Origin: Pseudoalteromonas sp. MEBiC 03607
Lineage (GTDB): Bacteria > Pseudomonadota > Gammaproteobacteria > Enterobacterales > Alteromonadaceae
Reading direction: 5' to 3'
DNA: 64,000 bases
Assembly: GCF_004792295.1 (NCBI RefSeq)
Contig: NZ_SRRY01000001.1
Coordinates: 1,188,501 to 1,252,500, forward strand
The position numbers were made by a program, and so were the translations under genes. The notes below the pieces were generated by a model that was not told the origin of the DNA, ran no database searches, and saw only the letters and a list, made by a program, of their open reading frames with translations. Position 1 is the stretch's first letter, and the number at the start of each line of letters is the position of its first letter. Below, in pieces: positions 1 through 7,697 of this stretch.

Positions 1-935
1 GCAAAGCCTTTTAGCATGTCACGCGCTTTTTCTTCGCTTAAGATAATTGATGGCTTGATTAAAATGTGACGTGAGCGAACTTCTGTTGTTTCAACCACTT
101 GACGACCACGAACATCCTGAACTTTGATGATGTGGAAACCAGCACCTGAACGAAGCGGGCCAACAATATCGTCTTTCTTATGACCTTTCACTGCTTCAGC
201 AAACAACGATGGCATTTCATTGATGCTCATCCAACCTAGTTGACCACCTTCAAGGGCTTTTGAGCCACTTGATGATGAGATAGCAATACGTTTGAATTCT
301 TTACCTTCATTTAAAAATTCGATTACTTTGTCTGCACGTGTTTTTGCACTTGCGATTTCATCAGCTGTTGCATCGCTTGGGATATCAATCAGGATGTGAC
401 CAATGTCATACTCTTCGGCATTTTTACCTTGAGTTTCCATGATTTTTAATAAGTTATCGATTTCTTGTGGGCTAATGTAAATTCGACGATCGACATTGGC
501 GCGAGTCACTTGCTGAGTCGTTATTTCTTTACGGATCTCTTCACGATACGCGGTGTAACTTTCACCTGCAGCCTCAATCGTACGACGTAAATCTGCAATC
601 GTACCGCCTTGCTCACGGGCCATGTTTTCAAGTGTTTGGTCTAATTGAGAGTCTGAGATTTCTAGACCCATACGCTCTGCAAGTTGCATCATAAGCGTTT
701 GGTTTACTAAACGTTCAATCGCTTGAATACGTAGCGTGTCATCAGAAGGCAGTTGCTGGCCTTGCTCTGCTGCTTGAGTTTTAACACGGTTAATGATGGT
801 GTCAACTTCACTTTGTAAAATAACACCTTGGTTAACAACCCCGACGACTTTGTCGATTTCGACAGGTTTTGCGAAAACACTTTGGCATAGGCCAACTGTT
901 AATAATGCTGATGCAAATAGTTTTTTTAAATTCAT
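1..935 (-). CDS. surA: Periplasmic chaperone/peptidyl-prolyl isomerase SurA (3' end outside window)
   Basis: Periplasmic chaperone for unfolded outer-membrane proteins on the way to the BAM complex. About 311 N-terminal residues are visible, starting at the ATG at 935 (MNLKKLFASALL), with a signal peptide ending near VFAKP. The SurA N-domain follows (EIDKVVGVVNQGVILQSEVD), then a complete first parvulin domain (YDIGHILIDIP to GFHIIKVQDV), then the start of the second (SRHILIKPS). The C-terminus lies before position 1. It lies immediately downstream of lptD on the same strand with a 36-bp gap, the usual proteobacterial lptD-surA order; SurA is needed for LptD assembly. Confidence 0.95.
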   Translation of the reverse strand, partial: MNLKKLFASALLTVGLCQSVFAKPVEIDKVVGVVNQGVILQSEVDTIINRVKTQAAEQGQQLPSDDTLRIQAIERLVNQTLMMQLAERMGLEISDSQLDQTLENMAREQGGTIADLRRTIEAAGESYTAYREEIRKEITTQQVTRANVDRRIYISPQEIDNLLKIMETQGKNAEEYDIGHILIDIPSDATADEIASAKTRADKVIEFLNEGKEFKRIAISSSSGSKALEGGQLGWMSINEMPSLFAEAVKGHKKDDIVGPLRSGAGFHIIKVQDVRGRQVVETTEVRSRHILIKPSIILSEEKARDMLKGF

Positions 936-971
936 ACTTTTTCTAATACTCTTGCTAATAGTACTGCGGTA

Positions 972-3218
972 CTAGTTATTAAGAAAATACGGTCTACGAT
1001 AGCCAAAAATACCTTGTTGTAATAATTTTTGTGCATCATAACGGCTTTTACTTCCAAGCCCTTTTAATACGATATTGAAACCAATACTGGTATCAAAAGT
1101 AGCTTGCTCTTGACCAATCGCTTGATTCAAATCAGTTTCGATTTGACGACGGCCTGTGATTTGAAACGCCCAGCAGCAAGATTCATACTGAAGACCACTG
1201 AAAACCTCAATGCTACGACCACTTTCTAAATCGCGGTGGTAGCTACCAACAAACTGCCAATCTTGTGTTAGCGGAATGCTGGTGAATAGACCAACTTGCT
1301 CGATTGTATTGCCTGAGACATCATTTGCATAGCGATGGTTCAATTGTACGAGCTGTTTATCGTCACCTTTATAATCTAAGGTTATGTTTGATTGAATAAT
1401 TTCTTTACCGTCAGTGTCATATTGAATACCACCCGATAAATACCAGCGACGGTGCCAATGTAACATGGTTTGCGCTGCAAACAAGGCATTGTAGTTAGTA
1501 TCTGACTGAAGCCCTTGTGATGTTGGTTTAGCATCATTACTTAAATAAAATATTTGGCCGGCACTAAAATTAAACACTTCTTCGTTTTCATTACTGAATA
1601 AGCGAGTTGTGGCACCCAATGTGAATTGGTTTGCAGTGGCAATACGGTCGATACTTGAGAAACGACGGTCTCTAAATAAACCAAAAAAATCATCTTGTAA
1701 TTTAGCTGTATCGTAAAGGCCAATGTTCGATTGGTCTTTATTTGGCGTATACAAGTACTGAATTTGTGGCTCAAGCGTTTGAATGCCATCTTTAAAGAAA
1801 AAGGCAGTTTCTCGCTCGAAGTTTAACTGGCTATACAAGCGTACTTTAGGCATAGTACGTGTCACTCTTTCGTCGAAGTCGGTGCCTGTTAAATCACCAT
1901 GCTGGTTATACTCAGTGTGGAGTAAGCTGAATTCAGATAAAAACGACCAAGCATATTCTTGATAGCCAAAACTTGCTTTTGGTTCAATGTGAAGTCTACT
2001 CGCTTCATCAATAATGGCTTTATCATTGGTAAAATAACTGAGCTCACCGTCAAGCGTTAAATCGATACCGTAGAAATCATAGGCATCCATTTGTGAAAAA
2101 GTAATTTGTGGTAACGCTGCATAGGATTCTTTGTGATCACCAAGTACTTCAAAACTCTGTAGTTTAATGTTTGTATGCCAAGTATCTCCCAAGTAAGTCA
2201 GTGAACCAGTACGGTATAACTGAGTGTCTGTGCGAGTTGCATAATTAGAGTTTAAGTCTGTTAGGTAGTTATCATCACTAACGTTAGTAATATCGATATT
2301 GCCGCGCCAGCTCTCACCAAAGTAACTTTGCTGTTGCCAGTGAAATAAATAACGTGAGTCAACATTGGGTTCTTCGTCATCTTTATCAAGATACTCGACC
2401 GCAACGAGGCCATTGTTTTGCTCAGTTAAATAACGAAACTCACCAATCATTTGTAAGCCTCGTTTAGACATATAACGCGGCGTGATGGTGGCATCGTAAT
2501 TTGGTGCAATGTTCCAATAGTATGGCGTGATTGTTTCAATACCGTAACGACCAGAACTTGAGAAGTTAGGCGTTAATAAACCTGATTTACGGCGGTCGTC
2601 TAACGGAAACGTAAAATAGGGAATATAAAGAACCGGTGTGTCAAATACACGTAATACAGTATTGTGGGTTTCGCCCCAGCCATCTTCACTTGATAAGTCA
2701 ATTTCGTCAGCTTCGATTGCCCATACGGGGGTTTCGCCAGGGCAAGTAGTAAAGCTTGCGTTCATCAGGTTTAGGCCAGACTCGTTGACTGTTAGTTTTT
2801 CTGCGCCACCATGACCTAGTTGGTCGGTGAGCTTATAATCAGCACCAAGCAAGCTTAATTCAGAATTATTTAAATCCGCATTGAGCCCAGAACTGTTAAT
2901 TTGGCTTACTTTATCGCGATACACGATAGGGCCGGTTGCATTAAGTAACCCACGTTGTTTGTCAATCAGTGCACTTTGTGCGGACAAATTCATCGTTAGG
3001 GTGTTAATATCTACATTACCGGTAAATTCTGCGCTTTGGGTACCCAATAGTTCAATATCATCGGATTTGATATCGATCATATTAAGTTCAAGGCCAGGGA
3101 GCGGTTGCCAAGCTCTGGTTTGCATTGAAGTGCCACAAAAATTGTGTGCCAGTTCAGTTTCGGCGAACGATGGTGCGCTAAGTACGCTTAGCATCATTAT
3201 GCCCCAGGTTTTGCTCAT
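972..3218 (-). CDS. lptD: LPS-assembly outer membrane protein LptD
   Basis: Outer-membrane beta-barrel of the LptDE translocon, which inserts lipopolysaccharide into the outer leaflet. The 748-residue product is near the usual length of about 780. It has a signal peptide (ending PSFAET), an N-terminal jellyroll of the OstA/LptA type (roughly residues 45-170) and a long barrel. The Cys pattern needed for oxidative maturation is present: Cys near residue 28 (NFCGT), Cys near 158 (TTCPGE) and a Cys-Cys pair near the C-terminus (ESCCWAF). The start is the ATG at 3218. It is transcribed with surA and diverges from amgK. Confidence 0.95.
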   Translation of the reverse strand: MSKTWGIMMLSVLSAPSFAETELAHNFCGTSMQTRAWQPLPGLELNMIDIKSDDIELLGTQSAEFTGNVDINTLTMNLSAQSALIDKQRGLLNATGPIVYRDKVSQINSSGLNADLNNSELSLLGADYKLTDQLGHGGAEKLTVNESGLNLMNASFTTCPGETPVWAIEADEIDLSSEDGWGETHNTVLRVFDTPVLYIPYFTFPLDDRRKSGLLTPNFSSSGRYGIETITPYYWNIAPNYDATITPRYMSKRGLQMIGEFRYLTEQNNGLVAVEYLDKDDEEPNVDSRYLFHWQQQSYFGESWRGNIDITNVSDDNYLTDLNSNYATRTDTQLYRTGSLTYLGDTWHTNIKLQSFEVLGDHKESYAALPQITFSQMDAYDFYGIDLTLDGELSYFTNDKAIIDEASRLHIEPKASFGYQEYAWSFLSEFSLLHTEYNQHGDLTGTDFDERVTRTMPKVRLYSQLNFERETAFFFKDGIQTLEPQIQYLYTPNKDQSNIGLYDTAKLQDDFFGLFRDRRFSSIDRIATANQFTLGATTRLFSNENEEVFNFSAGQIFYLSNDAKPTSQGLQSDTNYNALFAAQTMLHWHRRWYLSGGIQYDTDGKEIIQSNITLDYKGDDKQLVQLNHRYANDVSGNTIEQVGLFTSIPLTQDWQFVGSYHRDLESGRSIEVFSGLQYESCCWAFQITGRRQIETDLNQAIGQEQATFDTSIGFNIVLKGLGSKSRYDAQKLLQQGIFGYRRPYFLNN

Positions 3219-3321
3219 TTAATGACCTTAATGCTCTTTGGTTGGATATAAGCTAGACATAATAAAGGAAAACAATGGCAAATACAGTAATTGACTTAGT
3301 GAAAAATAGATATCTTACTAA

Positions 3322-4323
3322 ATGAATCGTTATAAAAGTTTACAGCAGTTTTTAAATCCTCACTTTAAAGAGGATGAATATCAATTAGCCGCCATCACTG
3401 GAGATGCGAGCTTTCGCCGTTATTTCCGCGTAAATACAAGTGATCAGAGCTATATTGTCATGGACTCAGACCCCAACAAATTAGACAACACGCCTTACAT
3501 AGAGCTCAACAAGGTATTTTCTAAGCACGGTTTTAAATTACCTAAAATTCTTCAGGCTGATGAAAAACAAGGTTTCTTTTTACTCAGTGATTTAGGCAAT
3601 ACACACTTGGCTGATTTACTCGGCGATGAAGACCGCACTTTACACTACAAACACCTAATAAAGTTAAGTGCGCAGTGGGCACAAATACCGCCAGCTCAAT
3701 ACATGAAAGTATTTGATGGTGAGTTTTTACAGTTTGAACTGAGTATTTTTAAAGAGTGGTTAGTTGATAACTTTATTGGTGAGCAACTTTCTGTTGCTGA
3801 GCAGCAAATGTGGCAACAAGCTTGTGAGTTATTAGTTAACAATGCGCTTGAACAACCGATTGTGACGGTACACCGAGACTTCCATAGTCGCAATATAATG
3901 CGCACAGGGCAGCAATGGGCGATCATTGATTATCAAGATGCCGTACAAGGGCCTGTGTGTTATGACCTTGTTTCGTTATTAAGAGATTGCTACTTCAAGT
4001 TACCTGAGCAAGAGCTCGACTATCTTTTGCATTACGCATATGACGAGTTTAACCAGCAACAGTTATTGCAAGACACCTCATTTGCCATGTTTAAACGTTG
4101 GTTTGATTTGACCGGTGTACAGCGTCATTTAAAAGCAGCAGGCATATTTTGCCGCTTAAAACTTCGTGACGATAAGTCTGGTTATTTGAATAATGTACTG
4201 CCAACCCTTAAATACATTAGTAATGTAAGCAAAGAATACCCAGAGTTAACAGCACTTGGTCAGTGGATAGAACACACTGTTATTCCACGTACCAAGCTGC
4301 GCTTAACAAAAGAGATGAAATGA
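3322..4323 (+). CDS. amgK: Sugar kinase of the aminoglycoside phosphotransferase family, AmgK-like
   Basis: Anomeric kinase that phosphorylates N-acetylmuramate/N-acetylglucosamine in the peptidoglycan sugar salvage route. The 333-residue protein has the APH/choline-kinase fold: GDASFRRYFRV nucleotide-binding loop near residue 27, catalytic loop VHRDFHSRNIM near residue 190 and metal-binding IIDYQDA near 206. Its stop overlaps the start of the next gene (ATGA), and that gene is the nucleotidyltransferase that acts next in the same pathway, which supports the AmgK reading over a generic phosphotransferase. Substrate preference is inferred from family and context. Confidence 0.85.
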   Translation: MNRYKSLQQFLNPHFKEDEYQLAAITGDASFRRYFRVNTSDQSYIVMDSDPNKLDNTPYIELNKVFSKHGFKLPKILQADEKQGFFLLSDLGNTHLADLLGDEDRTLHYKHLIKLSAQWAQIPPAQYMKVFDGEFLQFELSIFKEWLVDNFIGEQLSVAEQQMWQQACELLVNNALEQPIVTVHRDFHSRNIMRTGQQWAIIDYQDAVQGPVCYDLVSLLRDCYFKLPEQELDYLLHYAYDEFNQQQLLQDTSFAMFKRWFDLTGVQRHLKAAGIFCRLKLRDDKSGYLNNVLPTLKYISNVSKEYPELTALGQWIEHTVIPRTKLRLTKEMK

Positions 4324-4979
4324 AAGCAATGATCCTAGCGGCTGGGCGCGGTAAGCGCATGATGCCGCTAACAGAAACAATGCCAAAGCCGATGCTTAGG
4401 ATTAATGGCAAGCCATTATTAGAGCATCATATTAATAATTTACGTCAAGCAGGTATTACCGACATTGTCATTAACCTTGCATGGCAGGGCGACAAAATAA
4501 CAGAGTATTTTGCTGATGGATCGCAGTTTGGTGTATCGATCACTTACAGTCAAGAACAGGCGGGGGGGCTTGAAACCGCAGGTGGTATCATTCAAGCATT
4601 GCCGTTATTGGGTGAGCAATTTATTGTCATAAATGGTGATGTGTATACTGATTACGATGTGACTTCGTTGATGCAGATTCATTTGCAAGCGGGAGAGGCG
4701 CACATCGTACTTGTTGAAAATCCTGCTCATAATCCTGATGGTGATTTTGCCCTTAGTCATTTAAGTCCTGATAGCCAAAAGTATACTTTTTCAGGTATAA
4801 GTCGTTACCACGTTGATTTTTTTAATGGTTTAACCGAAGGTGTTCGTCCACTTGGACCAATTTTGCGTGAAAAGCTCAGTGCACATCAAGTATCAACGGA
4901 GCTTTACTTAGGTCAGTGGGATGACATTGGCACACCAGCCAGATTAGACGAAATCAATCAGCGTTTCGCTTTGCAATAA
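4320..4979 (+). CDS. murU: N-acetylmuramate alpha-1-phosphate uridylyltransferase MurU
   Basis: Makes UDP-N-acetylmuramate from MurNAc-1-phosphate and UTP in cell-wall recycling. The 219-residue protein has the nucleotidyltransferase signature LAAGRGKRMMPLTETMPKPM at the N-terminus, a metal-binding NGDVYTD near residue 105, and a C-terminal WDDIGTPARL motif. The ATG at 4320 is chosen because it overlaps the amgK stop (ATGA) and places the signature at the N-terminus as in the family; a longer upstream reading would only extend into amgK. Confidence 0.88.
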   Translation: MKAMILAAGRGKRMMPLTETMPKPMLRINGKPLLEHHINNLRQAGITDIVINLAWQGDKITEYFADGSQFGVSITYSQEQAGGLETAGGIIQALPLLGEQFIVINGDVYTDYDVTSLMQIHLQAGEAHIVLVENPAHNPDGDFALSHLSPDSQKYTFSGISRYHVDFFNGLTEGVRPLGPILREKLSAHQVSTELYLGQWDDIGTPARLDEINQRFALQ

Positions 4980-4998
4980 CAACAGAGGTTTGCCAATT

Positions 4999-5871
4999 AT
5001 GTGGGGAAAAGTACTTGGTTTTTGTTTTGGCTTTATGTTTGGCAAGTTTATCGGTGCCTTACTAGGCTTATACTTAGGCCATATGTTCGATCGCAGCTTA
5101 AAACAAGACTTTGATAAAGCCGGTGGGTTTTCTGGTTTGTTTAAAGGCGATGATATTAACGAACGTCAAGCGCTTTTCTTTTCTAGTTGTTTTGCGGTGA
5201 TGGGGCATATTGCCAAATCAAATGGTCGTGTTAGTGAAACTCATATTCGAGCTGCCAGTGTCTTTATGGACGAAATGAGGCTGTCGGGTGATGAGCGTCG
5301 TGAAGCACAAGATGCCTTTCGTAGTGGTAAAGAAACAGATTTTTCATTAAAAGAAACCGTTCATGACTTTAAAGAGCGCTTTGCTCGACGCCATGATTTA
5401 TTGCAATTATTCCTCGAAATCCAAATTCAAATGGCCTTTTCTGATGGCCACCTTGCAGAGCAAGAAAAGCAGCTATTGCAAGAGGTGAGCAAGCAGTTAG
5501 GTATTTCGCGCACCCAGTTCGCATTTTTGTTAAAGCGCTACCAAGCCGAGTTTGCATTTCGCCAGCAACAACAGCGCTTTTATGAGCAGCAACGCCAACA
5601 AGGCCAGCAAAGTCGCAGCAGTTATAGTGAACAAAGAGGGCACAGTGTGCCACCTAATAATGGCATGAATCGCGCGCAGGCATTGGCTCTTTTAGGCTTA
5701 AACAGTGATGCATCGGCACGAGATATTAAAGTTGCCTATCGAAAGCTCATGGCTCAGCATCACCCCGATAAATTAGTATCGCAAGGTTTACCAAAACACA
5801 TGATGGAAGTAGCGGTAAAGAAAAGCCAAGATATTCAAGCGGCTTACGAGTATTTAAAAAAGGCGGCGTAA
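4999..5871 (+). CDS. djlA: Membrane-anchored DnaJ-like co-chaperone DjlA
   Basis: Inner-membrane J-domain protein that stimulates DnaK. Residues 1-30 form a Gly-rich transmembrane helix (WGKVLGFCFGFMFGKFIGA), followed by a TerB-like helical domain (about residues 50-180) and a C-terminal J domain with the HPD motif (MAQHHPDK near residue 255). Length is 290 residues. The ATG at 4999 is preferred over a TTG three codons upstream because AGAGG at 4983-4987 is correctly spaced for the ATG only. Its 3' end overlaps the convergent DUF3530 gene by 18 bp. Confidence 0.92.
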   Translation: MWGKVLGFCFGFMFGKFIGALLGLYLGHMFDRSLKQDFDKAGGFSGLFKGDDINERQALFFSSCFAVMGHIAKSNGRVSETHIRAASVFMDEMRLSGDERREAQDAFRSGKETDFSLKETVHDFKERFARRHDLLQLFLEIQIQMAFSDGHLAEQEKQLLQEVSKQLGISRTQFAFLLKRYQAEFAFRQQQQRFYEQQRQQGQQSRSSYSEQRGHSVPPNNGMNRAQALALLGLNSDASARDIKVAYRKLMAQHHPDKLVSQGLPKHMMEVAVKKSQDIQAAYEYLKKAA

Positions 5872-6777
5872 AAATCCATCAATTTCTTTGAGTAGCCTTT
5901 CGTGCTGCTCTGGCTCTGAAGGCACACCAAATAACTCTCTTTGTCGGTAGTCATATTTTGCGTGCTTTCTAACCCAACGTTTTCTATCTTTTACGCTTTG
6001 CAGTGTGTCAGGGTTACCTTCACTGTAAAAAATATCCAGTAATGGTGGGCTGATAGTTGAAAGCGTGGCATTAAGATGCTGGTTACGAATACTGTTAGGT
6101 AAATAGCTTCCTAAGCTAATAAAGGCATTTAGTTCGTTATTTGGAAAGCTAGCATAATGCTCAATCAAGAGCCCCGCACTGGCACCTTGCGCCACGACAA
6201 TAATATTGCCACCTTCATCCATGGCACTGTTATACAAGGCATTGAATCTAGCAATTAACTTTAGTTTGTAATCATCAAGCACTGCTTCGCTAATATTTGG
6301 TTCACCAGTTACAAAATGAGGTGCTTGTTGTGTTTTAGCTGGTGGAGCTGAGTCAGCTTGCTGGTCATTTTGTGTTGTTGACTCAGTTTCAGAATTCTCA
6401 GTGGGCTCTGGCATCGTTATATCAGCAGGGTGCCAGTCAATGTCAGGCATGGTCATGGCAAGGGTCGCATAGCCAATTTCATTTAACTGCTTACGTAAAA
6501 AGTTGATTCCGGCATTATTAGTTGGAACATGCTGCCAATCAGGAATAATGAGTACAATTCCGCGTTGACTCGCTGCCATAGATTGGCGATATAAACTAAT
6601 AAACTCATCTTCACCGGCAAGCAGAGTACGTACTTCATCACTTGGTAAAAAGCGTTGAATATCGTTAGTGACCAAACTTGACCAAGGGGTGGGTTTAATA
6701 AAATCGGCAGCATTCACATTACCCATCAACGCAAAACAGGCTGCGTAAACTAAGCAATGTGCGGGTTTTAACTTCAT
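5854..6777 (-). CDS. DUF3530 family secreted alpha/beta-hydrolase-like protein
   Basis: A 307-residue protein with a signal peptide (cleavage near NVNAAD). It resembles the DUF3530 family, predicted alpha/beta-hydrolase fold: GIVLIIPDW early beta strand, IIVVAQGASAGLLIEHYA in the nucleophile-elbow position (Gly-Ala-Ser-Ala-Gly rather than the strict GxSxG of many lipases) and a late His-containing helix. A low-complexity acidic/Gln stretch (about residues 125-150) interrupts the fold. It is common in Alteromonadales next to djlA or rluA; no substrate is known. Convergent with djlA. Confidence 0.75.
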   Translation of the reverse strand: MKLKPAHCLVYAACFALMGNVNAADFIKPTPWSSLVTNDIQRFLPSDEVRTLLAGEDEFISLYRQSMAASQRGIVLIIPDWQHVPTNNAGINFLRKQLNEIGYATLAMTMPDIDWHPADITMPEPTENSETESTTQNDQQADSAPPAKTQQAPHFVTGEPNISEAVLDDYKLKLIARFNALYNSAMDEGGNIIVVAQGASAGLLIEHYASFPNNELNAFISLGSYLPNSIRNQHLNATLSTISPPLLDIFYSEGNPDTLQSVKDRKRWVRKHAKYDYRQRELFGVPSEPEQHERLLKEIDGFLRRLF

Positions 6778-6858
6778 GCCGAAATTTCCTGAGTCTTAAA
6801 TTAAATCAGTGATTAAATTAACTATCGGCAGTGTTGGTAAAATATTTAGCTAATTGTC

Positions 6859-7512
6859 TTAAAACTCAGGAGCTGCCTCAAAAACAAGCGTTTCACCACT
6901 GGCAGGGTGAGCTAAGGTTAGCATTTCGGCATGCAGTTGTAAGCGAGAAGCCATGGCGAATGCTTCGGGGTGCGCATACAACTTATCGCCTAAAATAGGG
7001 TGACCTAAAGACAACATGTGCACACGTAGTTGGTGAGAGCGCCCTGTAATAGGGGTCAGCTCGACGCGAGTTGCATTCTGTTCATACTCAAGCACTTTAA
7101 AGTGGGTTAATGACGGTTTGCCATTGTCGTGATCAACCATTTGCTTTGGGCGGTTTGGCCAATCACAAATAAGTGGTAAATCTACCGAACCAGTTTCTTG
7201 CTCAAGCTTACCAAATACACGAGCAATGTAGCGTTTCGCGGTTTTTCTATCTTGAAATTGAATGCTTAAATTACGATGCGCCTCTTTGTGCATAGCTAAA
7301 CAAATAATGCCAGAGGTTGCCATATCAAGGCGATGAACAATTTTTGCCGTTGGAAAAACGCGATTAATGCGAGCAATAAGGCAGTCGGCGTGTTTTGGAT
7401 CTTTTCCCGGCACAGTAAGTAAACCACTTGGTTTATTTACAATAAGCAAGTCATCGTCTTGATAAACAATACTTAAATAAGGTGTCATTGGGGGATTATA
7501 ATTGAGTAACAC
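6859..7512 (-). CDS. rluA: Dual-specificity 23S rRNA/tRNA pseudouridine synthase RluA
   Basis: Isomerises uridine to pseudouridine in 23S rRNA (position 746 in E. coli numbering) and tRNA position 32. The 217-residue product (E. coli RluA 219) has the catalytic HRLDMATSG motif with the essential Asp, plus CDWPNRPKQ and ITGRSHQLRVHM, which are diagnostic of RluA rather than RluC/D. A GTG start at 7512 is preferred because it retains the NYNPP segment found in E. coli RluA; an ATG at 7488 is the alternative. Confidence 0.92.
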   Translation of the reverse strand: MLLNYNPPMTPYLSIVYQDDDLLIVNKPSGLLTVPGKDPKHADCLIARINRVFPTAKIVHRLDMATSGIICLAMHKEAHRNLSIQFQDRKTAKRYIARVFGKLEQETGSVDLPLICDWPNRPKQMVDHDNGKPSLTHFKVLEYEQNATRVELTPITGRSHQLRVHMLSLGHPILGDKLYAHPEAFAMASRLQLHAEMLTLAHPASGETLVFEAAPEF

Positions 7513-7641
7513 AGCCAGCCTCGATGATATGCAAGGGCGCTATTTTAAAGGAGTATGAGCGCATACACAATGGCAGTGCTGGTTTTCAAGTATATGCTAA
7601 CAAGTAGGACTCTGATTTTTTCCCCTTGTTTTGTTTGGCAT

Positions 7642-7672
7642 AAAAAACGCGATGTGAAAGCACATCGCGTTT
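7642..7672 (-). terminator. Rho-independent terminator of rapA
   Basis: A perfect 12-bp stem (7645-7656 with 7661-7672, loop AAAG) is followed on the minus strand by a run of T. It lies 26 bp past the rapA stop. Confidence 0.9.
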
Positions 7673-7697
7673 ATGGTTTTTGTTTAGCGCTTCAACG